A DNA stretch of 64,000 nucleotides from Canis aureus (GCF_053574225.1 NC_135622.1:25928052-25992051); one strand, 5' to 3'. Positions 33,380 through 45,384 are shown, counted from the first letter of the stretch. Notes: generated by a model from the letters alone, not told the origin. Numbers and translations: made by a program.

Positions 33380-34920
33380 TCACCAGAGTGGTACATTTGT
33401 TGTAAGTGAAGAACCTACAGTGACTCATCATTATCACCTAAAGCCCATGGCTTACATTGAGATTCATGCTTTACATCATCCATCCTATAGATTTTGACAA
33501 ATGTATAATGACACGTATCCACCATCGTAGTGGCATACAGAACAGTTTAATTGTCCTAAAGGTCCTCTGTGCTTTGCCCATTCATCGCTCCCACACTGCT
33601 CCCCTATGCCCCACTGCAACCATCTATCTTTTTACCATCTCCGTAGTTGGGCCTTTCCTAGAATGTTGTATAGTTGGAATCATACAGAATATAAAGCCTT
33701 CTCAGACTGCCTTCTTTCACTTAGTAAAATGCATTTAAGATTCTTCCATGTTTTTTCATGGTTTGATAGCTCATCTATTTTTAGTGTTAAATAATATATC
33801 ATTGTCTGATTGAAGCACAATTTATTTATCCGTTCATCACTGAAGAACATCTTGGTTGCTTCCAAATTTTGGCAATTGTGTATAAAGCTGTTAAACACAT
33901 CCACATGCAGGTTTTTGTGTGAATATAAACTTTCAGTTCTTTTGGGTAACTACATAGGAGTGCTACTGCTGGATTGTGTGGTGGAAGTAGGTTTAGTTTT
34001 GTAAGAAACCACCAAACTGCCTTTCAAAGTGGCTTCCAAAGTACCATTTTGCAATGATTGAGAGTTTTTGTTTCTCCACATCCTTGTCAGCATTTGGCAT
34101 TGCCAGTGTTTTGGATTTTGTTCAACATTAGTGGTAGCTTACCGTTGTTTTAATTCGCAACTCTCTAGTGACATGATGTTGAAAAACCTTTCATATGCTT
34201 TCTTGTCGTCTTGTAGTCCTTTGATGATGTATCAAAGACCATTCAGGTCTTTGGCCCATTTTTTATCATGTTCATTTTCTTAATGTTGAATTTTAAGAGT
34301 TCTTTGTATATTTTGGGTAATAGTCATTTATGCAATGTATCTTTTGGAAATATTTTCTTCAGTCTGTGGCTTTCTTCTCATCTCTCTCTCCTTTTCTTTT
34401 TAAAATACTTATTTATTTATTTGAGAGAGAGAGAGAGCACATGAGCAGGAAGATGAGCAGGGGATGAGGGAAAGAGAGAGAGAATCCCAAGTGGACTCCA
34501 CACTCAGTGTGGAGCCCAATGCAGGGCTCAAACCCACAACCCTGAGATCATGACCTGAGCCAAAACCAAGAGTTGGATACTCAACCTACTGAGCCACCAG
34601 ACACCCCTATCTTCTCATCTCTTGACATTGTCTTTCACAGAACATAAAAACAGAACATTTTTCATTTTAATTGAAGTCCAGATTATTTAATTTTGTTCAA
34701 ACTAGTTTCTAATGTATCTTGAGAGTCCTCTTTGACCTGAGTGCTATTCATAAGTGTGTTGTTTAATCTCCAAGTATTTTGTGATTTTCTAGCTATTTTT
34801 TTATTATTGTTTTCTAATTCAGTTCCATTATGGTCTGAGAGTTTGTATGGTTTCTGTTTTTTAAAGTTGTTAAGGTGTGTTTTATGACCCAGAATGTCTG
34901 TTTTGGTAATATAGTACATT
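33380..34920 (-). repeat. Old L1 ORF2 and 3'UTR, antisense, split by a SINEC
   Basis: Reverse L1 text in order: 'gacaaatgtataatgacacg', 'atggtttgatagctcatcta', 'cttggttgcttccaaatttt', 'gtgtgaatataaactttcag' and 'ttctccacatccttgtcagc', then after the SINE 'cttgacattgtctttcacag'. From about 34690 a piece from further upstream in ORF2 ('gttaaggtgtgttttatgac ccagaatg') follows, implying an internal deletion. Same subfamily look as 51975-52735. Confidence 0.9.
34386..34609 (-). mobile_element. SINEC, antisense, older subfamily, nested in L1
   Basis: Reverse SINEC with 'caaccctgagatcatgacct gagcc'. A 13-bp perfect TSD, TCTTCTCATCTCT, lies at 34373-34385 and 34610-34622. Confidence 0.95.
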
Positions 34921-35033
34921 TTTACTTTTTATTACATGAAGAAAATAGTGTAATAAGTTATATTTTCATCACTCAGCTTCATCAATTATCAACACATGGC
35001 CAATCTTATTTCATTACTGATTTCTTCCTGGTA

Positions 35034-35155
35034 ATTTAATTTAATTTAATTTAATTTAAATTTTTCAAGTAGGCTCCACGCTCAATATGGGACTTGAATT
35101 TATGAACCTGAAATCAAAATTATGTGCTCTACCACCTGAGCCACCTAGGTGCCCC
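35034..35155 (-). mobile_element. SINEC fragment, antisense, old
   Basis: (AATTT)n tail, 'caagtaggctccacgctcaa', 'gtgctctaccacctgagcca cctaggtgcccc'. The GA-rich body is missing, so the copy is truncated or of a different subfamily. Confidence 0.8.
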
Positions 35156-35454
35156 TTGGCCATTTTAAAGCAAATTATAGTCATGATATAATTTTATCAA
35201 TGTATCTTCAATATATATTACAATGTAGTCATCACCTTTATGGATGTGATCCTTTGGGGGTCAACAAAATCAGCCCATACTGAGACCCATTGGTATCCTG
35301 CTTTTACCCACCCTACCCCATGCCCCTACCCTTCACCAAAGTTAGATAAATCTGATTTGGCTCTGTGCATTGATAAGATGCCAGTGGTTGGAGATGTAAA
35401 CATGCCTTTATGTAGCTATTTTGGGTGGGCAAGGGAACAGTGTTGCAGTTGGCA

Positions 35455-35612
35455 GTCTGAATCCAGCTGTCACCACCTGTGAGCTGTGTAAAGTTGAGCA
35501 ATGCATTTAACTTTTAGAACTATGTCTTAGTTTTCCTCTGATTAAATTGAGATAATAAAACCTACTTCGACAATTATTGTGAAGCTTGAGGCTTAACTAA
35601 TAAAAGTGAAAA
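35455..35612 (-). repeat. MIR, antisense, with a SINEC inserted at its end
   Basis: 'gtgagctgtgtaaagttgag caatgcatttaac' and 'ttttcctctgattaaattga gataataaaacctac' fit reverse MIR. MIR-like text ('accatgttagtcattattat') continues after the SINE. Confidence 0.75.
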
Positions 35613-35626
35613 CCATGTTAGTCATT

Positions 35627-35806
35627 GTTTTTTTTTATTTATTTATGATAGTCACAGAGAGAGAGAGAGAGAGAGGCAGAGACGCAGGCAGAGGGAGAAG
35701 CAGGCTCCATGCACCAGGAGCCCGACGTGGGATTCGATCCTGGGTCGCCAGGATCGCGCCCTAGGCCAAAGGCAGGCGCCAAACCGCTGCGCCACTCAGG
35801 GATCCC
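35627..35806 (-). mobile_element. Young SINEC (SINEC2A-type), antisense
   Basis: ATTTATTTATGATAGTCACA tail, (GA)n, 'gcaccaggagcccgacgtgg', 'aaccgctgcgccactcaggg atccc'. A 14-bp perfect TSD, CCATGTTAGTCATT, lies at 35613-35626 and 35807-35820. Confidence 0.96.
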
Positions 35807-35820
35807 CCATGTTAGTCATT

Positions 35821-37018
35821 ATTATCCTGGTTTATGTAGCAACAAAACCATGTTAGGGAAGATTTTCAATTAGCCTTTGGTTCAAGAATCTCCTTTGTAC
35901 ACAAGAAACCCTGTGCCTCTTTAGAGAAGAGAGTCCGAAACATTACCTCCTCCCACCCCCACTCCCCATGAAACCACAAGCTCCCAAGACACTAATTCTC
36001 AGAACAAGACTGAATTTGGGCTCTGATAGAGAGTGAATCTTGATTAGTATTGATCAGTATTATCTGATCCACTGAGTCATAAAGTCAGTTTTGTTCTCTT
36101 AGACTGACTTCTCCTTGGGTGAGGGAACAAGTAGTCCCAACTTTACATCTTCAGAGCATGCAACCAGAGAGAAAACAGGGCCCTTTTCTAAGTTCTAACG
36201 AGAGAACTCCCATGGAAGAACTCTGATTGTCCAAGTTTAAGTCATGTGTCTATTGCTGGCTTAATCACAATGCCTTAGGAATTAATGCCCAGATTGTGCT
36301 ACCAACCCTCACTGGTGGCCAGAAGCAGGTTCATGGCTAGGGTAAAGGGATAGTTTCCTAGAGGAAGGAGGTTGCTATTACAAACAGATGATATAAGTAA
36401 TTATATACCACACAGATGGAGGAAATACATGCCTGTGAAATAATTAGCCTGTATTTTTAAAATTCTATTTTCATGGTGTTACTAGTATGCTGTCTTCTAC
36501 TTAGAACAAAGTGTTTGTCTTTTAATATAAATAAGCAAAATTTTTAATTCAAAGGTTCAGAAAAAGTATTTTGATTTGGTTATTATCAGCAAATTACTGT
36601 GATTTAACAACTCAATTCATGTCCATGAGATGAACATTTGTCTCATTTACTTTATTGTAACCTTTACTATAAAGGTTACTTTATAGTAAAAATAAAGGGC
36701 CTTATTAAGCCACAGCTTAGGGTGAACAGAATTGAAGTCACCTTTCTTGTCTACTCCATAGTGCATAGGACTTCTTTCTTTCTGTAGCCATAACAGCCTG
36801 TAATTTCCAGTATTATGTGACACTGTCAAGTGAGAAAGTATAGATGGAAGAGAAGACAAAGGAACTCTGAGGAACACTCCCCTCATGAATGCAGCAAACA
36901 ATCGAAGCCAGGGAAAGAAGTAGAGAAGAAAGAGTTAGAGAGGAAGCAGCAACTGGAGGACCCCATGATACAGGTGTTAAAGAAGAGTTATGGGAAAGAG
37001 AGTGGCCTGGAGGCTGGG
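35821..37018. other. Intergenic DNA, nothing recognised
   Basis: No gene or named repeat. Contains a short perfect hairpin at 36657-36679. Confidence 0.45.
36657..36679. repeat. Short perfect inverted repeat
   Basis: GTAACCTTTA, a 3-nt spacer, then TAAAGGTTAC: 10-bp perfect arms in AT-rich intergenic DNA. No known function. Confidence 0.9.
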
Positions 37019-37265
37019 AAGTCCAAGATCGAGATGCTGGCAGATTCAGTGTCTGGTGAGAGCCCTCTTCCTGGTTCATAGATGGCTGTGTTCTTAAAAC
37101 TTCACATGCAAGAAGGGAGAGGGCGCTCCCTGGGGCCTTTTCTTATAAAAGCACTAGTCCTGTTCATGAAGGTTTACTCTCATGACCTAATCACCTCCCA
37201 AAGGCCCTGCTTTCAAATGCTATCACATTGGGGATTAGGCTTCAACATATGAATTAGGTAGGGGG
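37019..37265 (-). mobile_element. MLT1-type LTR fragment, antisense
   Basis: 'gtccaagatcgagatgctgg cagattcagtgtctggtgag agccc', 'catgacctaatcacctccca aaggcc' and 'caaatgctatcacattgggg attaggcttcaacatatgaa' are reverse MLT1. Confidence 0.9.
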
Positions 37266-37457
37266 AAGAGAAGGGATACCAACATTTAATCTATGGCATA
37301 TATCACAGCAATGGGCTCCACTATTAGTGATGTTGAGTCAGTTGGGTGGAGGTCTTTTTGGAAAATACACTGTGCAACTTGCCTTGAGACCATACAGGAG
37401 ATTCCCTGGACTCTAGGCCCTGGAGAGATTTTGATCTCAACCAGGTGGCTGATAGGC

Positions 37458-37480
37458 TTTTTTTTTTTTTTTTTTTTTTT
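37458..37480. repeat. Poly-T tract (T23)
   Basis: A T23 homopolymer followed by 'gagatcctctaacttagaac'. No SINE or LINE body is attached on either side. Confidence 0.9.
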
Positions 37481-38159
37481 GAGATCCTCTAACTTAGAAC
37501 AGCATTTCCCTGCTCAGGGTTAAAAGGTTGGGGTGGTTTGCAATTTTTTCAGAGTCCTAAGGAAGCTGTAACCACAGCCCAGACCCTGGGGTGTTTGGAG
37601 TAGGAGGTGATGACAGCTATAGTTTGCTGCTGAGAAAGATGTTAGGCTAGGTAGGGGTAGCCAACATGGGCAGGAGGGACTGGGATAGCCTGGTTCTGCT
37701 TTCCTCACCCCTAAGGGTCCAGTTATCATGGAACACAGTTTTCTGGCTATGTAAAAACTGAGGTTTGGAATCACTGTCCAAGAAAATTATACAATTATCT
37801 GGGGCCGGGTTCATAGTGGTGTCTGGAGGTAAATACTGTGCTGTAATTTGCAAGTGCTGAGGCTGGCACCCCAGGCCCTCTGGCCACATGGGAACATGTT
37901 CTCCCAATGAAGTTCAGGTATATGTCTAAAAGGCAGTGAATGAAGCAGAGAAAAGAACCTCACCTTGGGGAAGCCTCCATCCTTCCTGCCTAAAGAAGCA
38001 GTACCATTGTGACTTGCCAGCAACATAAGACAGGGATAGCAAGTCCTCCATCCTCTTTGTATCATGTGTTGAGCCCCACTTCCACCTCCATAATGTCTGG
38101 CAAAGTGTTCATGGAAAGGTCAGAAGCTTTCTGTGGCATGCCTGGCCCAAGAGCAGTAA
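37481..38159. other. Intergenic DNA, nothing recognised
   Basis: No gene or named repeat. Minus-strand ORFs 37520-38065 overlap in different frames and lack domains. Confidence 0.45.
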
Positions 38160-38985
38160 TAACTGTGAGATTATAGAAAATATGTATATTAGTCTCTGCC
38201 CCTGCCTCCAGGCACATGGATCTTAAAACCCTGGTAATTTCCTAAGTGGTAAGAGAACTAGGACCATCTTTTATTCTAATATTTGGTCTTTGACCCTGGT
38301 TTCTGATACAGAGCTCCAAAATCTCTTGGAATTTCCTTTTGTTCTAATGAGGTGACTCTTGTTGGGCTCCTAGTTAGGAGCTGGTCACCAGATAAACCAA
38401 GCCAAAATTAGAAGTTTGGCATTTTCAGCCCCACTCCACATCCTCCAAAGAGGGAAGAGGGGCTGGGAATGCAGTTAATGATTGATCATGCCTATCTGAT
38501 GAAGCCTGCATAAAATCTCAAAAATACAGAGTTCAGGTTGCTTCCAGACTGATGAACATGTGGAGGTGCCGGGAGAATGGCGTGCATGGAGAGGGCATGG
38601 AAGGTCTGCACTCTTTCCTATATACCTGGCCTTGTGCATCTGTTCCTTCTGGATGTTCATCTGTGCCCTTTATCACATCCTTTTAAAATAAGCTGGTAAA
38701 CAGTAAGTAAACTGTTTTTCTGAATTCTGTGAAGATCCAGCAAATTAATTGAATCTGAGAAGGGGGTCATGGGAACCTCCAATTTATAGCCCATTGGTGA
38801 AAAGCACGGGTGACAACGTGGACTTGTGATTGGCATCTGACATGGGGTAAAGACAGTTTTGTGGGACTGAGCTCCTGATCAGTGGGACCTAACACTCTCC
38901 AGGTATGTCATAATTGAGTTAAATTATAGGGCACACAGCTGGTGTTGCAGAATATTGCTTTGTGGGGGCAAACCTCACATATGTC
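38160..38985 (+). mobile_element. ERVL-like LTR, sense
   Basis: LTR-type text: 'gctcctagttaggagctggt', 'gatgaagcctgcataaaatc', 'gctggtaaacagtaagtaaa', 'gaatctgagaagggggtcat gggaacc', 'ttgtgggactgagctcctga'. It is followed directly by a primer-binding-site-like TGGTGTCAGAAGCGG (38986-39000), matching the tRNA-Leu type used by ERVL. No internal coding sequence follows. The 5' boundary is uncertain. Confidence 0.7.
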
Positions 38986-39000
38986 TGGTGTCAGAAGCGG
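38986..39000 (+). other. Retroviral primer-binding-site remnant
   Basis: TGGTGTCAGAAGCGG resembles the tRNA-Leu PBS of ERVL elements and lies right after the LTR end. Confidence 0.55.
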
Positions 39001-39078
39001 TGTGAGAGTTAAGAGTGTAAGAGTAAGGAGACACACAGCGGTGTGAGAGTAAGAGTATAAGAGTAAAGGAGACACGCA
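38997..39078. repeat. Imperfect 41-bp tandem duplication
   Basis: Two adjacent units, both beginning GCGGTGTGAGAGT and ending GGAGACACRCA (38997-39037 and 39038-39078), differ by a few substitutions and compensating indels. The unit starts inside the PBS remnant. Confidence 0.9.
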
Positions 39079-39189
39079 GGAGGAAGATTGAGCTTTTTCT
39101 ACACAATAACAAACTTTATTGTGTATGGCCCAGTGTGTTTTCCAAAATAACTTCCCAGATTTTTCTAACTCAATCCTTCTACTATAACA

Positions 39190-39310
39190 TCAACATTATT
39201 ATTATTACTACTTTATGGATGGAGAAACAGGTTTTTATAGGTCAAGTGACTTGCTCATCTCCCAAAAGCTAAAAATTAACAGAATTAAAATGCAGACTCT
39301 AATTCTCCTG
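39190..39310 (+). repeat. MIR fragment, sense
   Basis: 'actttatggatggagaaaca ggtttttataggtcaagtga cttgctcatc' fits MIR. Confidence 0.65.
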
Positions 39311-39709
39311 CCCTACGAAGCTCAGTTAAATGAGGGGCTTGGGTGAGATCTGCAGGTATATGTACAAGGCTGAACTCCAAGAGCAATTTGTAATTTGCTG
39401 CTTTCTTTTTGATGACAACCTTAACAAATTTTCCTTAACCATTACTAATGACATATCCTCCTATTTGCTGTGAAAAATCACTGAAATATTCATAAAGTAA
39501 GAAGTGTGTTTTTCTCAAACTAGAAACAAGGAATCTGTGAGTCCACAAAAATAATGTCAGGAGTTTAGTGGGATACTTTTTGTGTTGAAAACAGTTGTAA
39601 ATAGTATTCAAGTTTGAGAAAGATTGAATCAGATGCTTATGAAGGGAGATTCCAGCTCTAACATCCATTTTATAGATTTGTAGTGAAGTAGACACTGAGT
39701 GACTGGTTA
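39311..39709. other. Intergenic DNA, nothing recognised
   Basis: A 93-codon minus ORF (39435-39716) has no domain. Confidence 0.45.
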
Positions 39710-40020
39710 GATTCATTCATTTAATTAACCAACAGTTATTGAATTGCCTAGCATGCCTCAGGGCTACAGATGCCAAGAAGAATTAGACCCTATCCCTGAC
39801 TTTGTGGAGCAATGGTCCATTAAGTGAATAAGATGTGAGCAAAAAATATATATATATAATATAAAAATAAAATGATATGGTGCTCTATGCATTGCAACTG
39901 AAGTGTTTACATTGTTTAGTGATGCACAGAGGTGAGGAATTGCTTATGCCTCAAGAAGGAGTCATTGGTGGGATGAAAGTCACAGGTACATCTCACAGAG
40001 GAAGCAAAGAATGAATGGTG
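39710..40020 (-). repeat. L2 fragment, antisense
   Basis: 'ttattgaattgcctagcatg cctcagggctacagatgcca agaagaattagaccctatcc' fits reverse L2. Confidence 0.65.
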
Positions 40021-41737
40021 TCAGGGCCAGGCCTAGACTGAGGCACACAGGGGAGAAGACTTAAGGCTTCCCTGCTCAGGCATTGAGACTGCACTTGCAT
40101 GATCCTAAGAGGGAGTGCCTCTTTGAATTTTGCATCCTAGGTTCTTCAGTCACCTCACCCTAGGCCTGGCCCAAGTGATGTAGTAGGATTCTTTTGTGGT
40201 CTCCCCAGATCCCCTTCATTTGGGCAGGACATTCATCCTAGCTGCTTAGAGTCAGTGGCTAACAGTTCACAGCAGACCCCTCTTTCCAGAGAATTGCCTA
40301 CAGCCAAATGGAAGCTATGTCACATGGGATGTTATGCTTCTTTCCCACTCCCCAACCAAGGGCCCCCCACAACCAAGATTTACTGGCTTAGAGATACAAA
40401 AAGAGAGAACCAGAAAGAGGGACTTCTGGAATGGACCCACTCTCAAGGAAAGCTGGCGAAAATTATTAAAAAAAAAAAAAAAAGAAAGAAAGAAAACCAC
40501 ACAAAGCCTCTGGAAATGGTCCCAAGTAGCTGAAGAAGTATTTATTCAAGAAAGCCTGTTAGCATTCAGTATGAATAGAAGAGTCGGTAACATGAACCCA
40601 GGTATGCTCTCTACCTCCACTTTCCCAACTCAAAGAGATGAAAACTCCACTCCAAGCTGGTTCAGTCAAGAACACAGGGCTCCTCCCCTTCCTCTCCTGC
40701 TCCTACTTGGAAAGCTCTCTTCCTGAGATAGCTCAGAATTTCTCATCCAGCCCCTAGCTACATGTCCAGGTAAATATGGCTAACTGGTGGGAGCTACTGT
40801 CTTCCACTCAGCCCACATTCATGAGAACGAAGCTCTACTTGAGTGGGAGATCCCAATTGCTCTTCTTGCCACTTGTAAGGCAGTGGTTTCATGCCAGGAG
40901 AGATAAGTCAAGGAGAATGGAACCTGGCCAATGGAAGACATACTGGGTCCCTTCTACTGCATTCAAAGCATTCAAGTCTAAATGAGTCACAGAGCTAGAG
41001 AAGTGTTTTCCCTTCTGGATACATATTCCAATGGCTCAAACTCTTCCTGGGCTCTGGAAGTATCCAGTCATCCTGACACCAGCATAATTTTCAGATTGAG
41101 ACACTGGGACCCAACTCTTCTCCTATTTTTGACTCAGGAGGTGCTGAGAAATATGAGAGAATTGGTTCTTCTGTTTCTGCTTTTATTTTCTTATCAGTAT
41201 GGGTTAGGAGCTACTGGCATTTAGTGGGTAAGAATAGAACTATGCATCAAAGAGTTGTTCCACTCAAAAAGTTAGTTGTATTTCTTTGAGAAAAAAAAAA
41301 AACCCTCCAGATTGTGCCCAAAAAGTGTACTAAGAAACTGAGGGAAAAAATACTAAATTTCCAGAATGCATATTTCTGACCTTGTTTTAATATTAGCTAA
41401 AAATGGATTTGGTGGCATAGCTAATAGGACATCTAGCCCCAAACCTTTTTTTGGTACCTCGAACCAGGTACTGGATGGCATGCTAAGCTAATATTCCCAG
41501 ACCCCCAGTATGGAATGGATACAGCTGGGCATTATGTTTCTGTCTGTTGGGGTCCTTCATTCTCAGAACCTGCTTCATGGTCTAATCTTGGAATGGAATG
41601 TGCCTCCCAGATCACCCTCTCTGACCCAGGTCCCACAGAAGGGAGGACCTTTTGGTTTAGCTCTTACCACTTGATGTGAGGTAAGCTTCACCCTATCTAC
41701 CCTGAGATAGTTCTTCTCTGGCCTCAGTCTATGTAGA
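40021..41737. other. Intergenic DNA, mostly unclassified
   Basis: An A16 tract with GAAA repeats (40467-40494) is probably a retroposon tail, but the body to its left is not recognised. ORFs across 40255-41224 are in several frames with no domain. Confidence 0.4.
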
Positions 41738-42010
41738 GGTCAGCAAACAATATCTATAAAAAGCCAGATAGTAAATCCTTTAGGCTTTGTGTGCTACACA
41801 ACGGCTTCACTCTTAAAAGGACTCAATTCTGCTGATGTAGTGCAATAGCAGCAACAGAAAGTTTGTAAACAAATGCACGTGGCCATATTCCAATAAAACT
41901 TTACTTTTGGACACTGAAATTTGAATTTCATGGAATTTTCATGTCACACAAGGTTATCTTTTGATTTTTTTCAACCATTAAAAATATACAAGCCACTCTT
42001 AGCTCATGGC
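41738..42010 (+). mobile_element. hAT-like (MER-type) DNA transposon remnant
   Basis: 'ggtcagcaaacaatatctat', 'gccagatagtaaatccttta ggctttgtg', 'ggccatattccaataaaact ttac' match a common mammalian non-autonomous element. A second copy is at 61779-62096. I do not assign the family name. Confidence 0.65.
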
Positions 42011-42029
42011 CATGTGTTTACTGTACATG

Positions 42030-42190
42030 TATCCAGGCACTGCCTTTACACACCACGTTTGTTCTTACAACAATGCTTTTATATAGACACCATTACTGTT
42101 CATGTTTTACAAATGAGAAAGCTTAGGCATAGAGATAATTAAATAACTCACTCCCTTGTCTTGCTCTGGAGTAGAATCAGAAGTATTCCA
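42030..42190 (+). repeat. MIR, sense
   Basis: 'catgttttacaaatgagaaa gcttaggcatagagataatt aaataactc' fits MIR. Confidence 0.7.
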
Positions 42191-43367
42191 CAAGTCTGCC
42201 ATGAATTTTAACAGGAAGGAAAAATTTGTGAGCATAAACATGGATGCTTGAATATATCTTAAATGACAGAAGAATCATCCCTAAACCCAAAAAGCCTATG
42301 GGAAAGGAGGCAGGGAGGGAGTGGGTCTTTAGGTTTGGAAGGAATGAGTATGCTTGTGTTTTTTGTCAGGCATGGAGCAGGAGCATAGCTTGGCCCTGGC
42401 TCAGATGATCAATGACCAGACAGGTATCATGCACACCCATCTCTTGGACACAACTTTATGGAGGAGAACACAGGCGTGACTCCAGTTACATTTTCCCAGG
42501 AGGCCAGTGATGGAATTTAGGGTAAGGACATAGAGGATGTAAACAAGCTTTGGTTTCTCACATACCCATATTAATGGACTGAATGTCACAACTACTTGCT
42601 TGCTAAATAGATGTTTTTCAGGAGTTTGGGAGCCAATGATGTGAACATCAGAACAAAATAATCCCTGGTGCACTCCCACTGCTAGCTTCCATATGTAGTT
42701 CCTCTTGTACCTCTGAGGCTTCATCTCCCCACACTCAGTGACCGTGTCTATTAATCCATGCCCCCCAGCTGGTGCACAGCAAGCTGTCTGTGGCAGAAAG
42801 ACATTTGGAGGGGTGATTTGTTTTCTCGTATTGCTATTTTTTTTTAATCTTTAGAGCAGTGCCAAAGAGCATGTGAAATCTATTAAGAGAAATCAAAGGG
42901 ACAGCTGTAGCCATAGCTGAAAAGCAGTCTTCCCAGTTTATGTTAAGAGATTTTTCTGACACTTTCAGCTTCCTACCAACTTCCTAATTATGAAGATAAA
43001 CTTTAAAAAGTAGTAGAAGTTAAGAATAATAAGAAATAGTTACAGCTTTTAAGACAAAGTTATTTTTTCAAGCAGTTGAAGGAATCAATGAAAAAGGGAG
43101 GAAAAGAATCATTGTTCAAATGCAGGAAACAAATTCAAACCAAACAAAACCAGAGCTTAATAATTTGTGTGGTAAAAGTAATGGTGTGATTTAAATATAA
43201 AATTAGTTTTAAGGAATTTAAAATAATGTAAATATGAAAACGAATACCAACAACAAAGTATCAAATAAACTTTAAGGATAAATAAATAAATCCCACATCA
43301 ATATAATGTGTTCAGATAACAAGAGACTAAAAGTTTAAGAATAGAAATTATGAATTAAATAAAAAAA
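42191..43367. other. Intergenic DNA, nothing recognised
   Basis: It becomes A-rich from about 42980. The 107-codon minus ORF 42401-42724 has no domain and no splice or promoter support. Confidence 0.45.
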
Positions 43368-43381
43368 GAAGCTAATTAATT

Positions 43382-44398
43382 GATTTTTTATTGAAGTATG
43401 TCTGACATAAAATGTTATATTAGTTTCAGGTGTACAACATAGTGATTCAGTTATTTATCTATTTATACAATGGTCACCATGGTAGGTGTTGTTACCATCT
43501 GTAATTATGCGTTATAACAGTATTATTGACTATATTCCCTATGTTGCACTTCTCATCCATGTGACTTATTTTATAACTGGAAGTTTGTACCTCTCAATAC
43601 CCTTCATCTATATCACCTATATCAGCCCATCCTCTCACCACCCTCTCCCCTCTAGTACTCTGAATTTATGAATCTATTTCTGTTTTTTGTTTTGTTTTTC
43701 AGATTCCACATAGAAGTTAAGTGATATGGCATTTGTCTTTCTCTGTCTGACTTATTTCATTCAGCAAAATACCCTTAAGGTCTGTCCATGTTGTCATAAA
43801 TGTCAAAACTTTATTCTTTTTGATGGCTGAGTAATATTCCATTGCACACACACACACACACACACACATCTTCTTTATTCATCTATCTATTGATTGGGTA
43901 TTGGGTTGCTTTTATATCTTGCCTATTGTGAACAATGCTGCAATAAGCATAGATTGCATGTATCTTTTCAAATTAGTGTTTTTGTGTGTTTGGGTAAATA
44001 CCCAGAAGTGCAATTACTGGATTGTATGGTAGTTCTATTCTTAATTTTATGAGGAACCTCTATACAGTGGCTGCACCAATTTAGATACCACTAACAGTGC
44101 TCAGGTGTTCTCTTTTCTCCACATCCTTGCCAATACTTGTTATTTCTTATCTTTTTGATACTAACCATTCTAATAGGTGTGAGGTGATCTCTCATTGTCG
44201 TGTTGATTTGCATTTCCCTAATGATGAGTGATGTTTGGCATCTTTTCATGTGTCTGTTGTCCATCTGTATGTCTACTTTGGGAAAATGCCTATTTGGGTA
44301 CTCTGCCTATTTTTGAATGATTTTGGGTTTTTAGTGTTGAGTTATATACGTTTTCAAAAAATATATATTTTGGATATTAGCCCCTTCTCAGATATGTG
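43382..44398 (-). mobile_element. 5'-truncated L1 (L1MA-like), antisense, with TSD
   Basis: Reverse L1 3'UTR ('aggtgtacaacatagtgatt', 'gacttattttataactggaa gtttgtacc') then ORF2 3' ('ttgatggctgagtaatattc cattg', 'tttctccacatccttgccaa', 'ttgatttgcatttccctaat'), ending 'ggatattagccccttctcag'. A 14-bp perfect TSD, GAAGCTAATTAATT, lies at 43368-43381 and 44399-44412. About 1 kb of L1 remains, with no intact frame. Confidence 0.93.
43846..43868. repeat. (CA)n microsatellite within L1
   Basis: About eleven CA units have expanded inside the L1 ORF2 remnant. Confidence 0.95.
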
Positions 44399-44412
44399 GA
44401 AGCTAATTAATT

Positions 44413-44628
44413 TAAAATGTAAAAACTTTCTTTAAAAATATAGAAACAAAAAAAATATATAGAAACAAAAAAAATTAAAAAACAATAAAAATAAAATAAA
44501 AATATAGAAACAAAATCAAAAGATCAAAAATATTGAAGATAAAATAGTGATGCTTAAGTATAGCAGGGTAAAAAAAGAAAAAAAGAAAAAGACTGAAGGG
44601 AGAAAAACAATTACAAAAAGATTAAAAG
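44413..44628. repeat. A-rich low-complexity DNA
   Basis: Near-repeats of 'atatagaaacaaaaaaaa' occur three times at about 44440-44515. Confidence 0.8.
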
Positions 44629-44800
44629 GGGCACCTGGGTGGCTCACTTAGTTAAGTGATTTTAGCTCAGGTCAGGATCTTAGATTGTGAGATAGAGCCC
44701 CAGGTCTGGCTCTGTGCTGCACATGAAGCCTGCTTAAGATTTTCTCTCTCCCTCTCCCTCTGCCCCTCCCTCCCCCCAAAAAAGAAAGGCAAAAAAAAGT
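44629..44800 (+). mobile_element. SINEC, sense, diverged
   Basis: GGGGCACCTGGGTGGCTCAC head, 'ctcaggtcaggatcttagat', 'gcctgcttaagattttctct', CT-rich body and A-rich tail. Confidence 0.92.
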
Positions 44801-45384
44801 TTAAAAGTTAAACATGTTAGAAAAATAAAATATTGTTTAAAATGCATACAAAATAAAAGTTTAAAAACTTTTAAAAGATGAAAAGCAAACAAATATGAAA
44901 AGATCAGAAATATAAAAATAGAAAACTAATAAAGACTTAAAAGGTAAAAGAATAATACCATTTAGAACAGTTCAAAGCAACATAAATCAGAATAAAAAAC
45001 ATACTGAGACAATACAAAAATATACAGGTAAAAGAATCTCAGACTAAATCCTTAATAAGGAACAATATACTCCTGACATATCATCAAGGGTGAATGTTTA
45101 AGCAGGTACTTAGGGCTGAAGCAGCCCCACAGGGAGGCGAAAGGGGGTCACAAATGGGAGCAGGGAAAGGGGATGGGACCTACTTGATGGATGCCTCAGG
45201 AGGAACCACACTACAGTTATAAGCAGCTGACAGCCAAATCTGTCAAACCAACTGGGCTGCCAGGAGGCCCCTTCAACTCCTTGTATGTGCCTGTCACAGC
45301 TGCAGCAGTCAATAATGGTTTGTGGTGATGTCAGGCACCTTTTTGTGCTGAAGGTCACAGATAGTATAGGACAGGGGCAAATGA
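44801..45384. other. A-rich then mixed intergenic DNA
   Basis: 44801-45060 is A-rich low complexity. 45100-45380 has an 82-codon minus ORF with no recognisable domain. Confidence 0.45.

Noticed and set aside
36830..37081. Charged 83-codon ORF resembling a coiled coil
   Set aside because: Its 3' half is an antisense MLT1 LTR, and the upstream part has no start context or splice signals.
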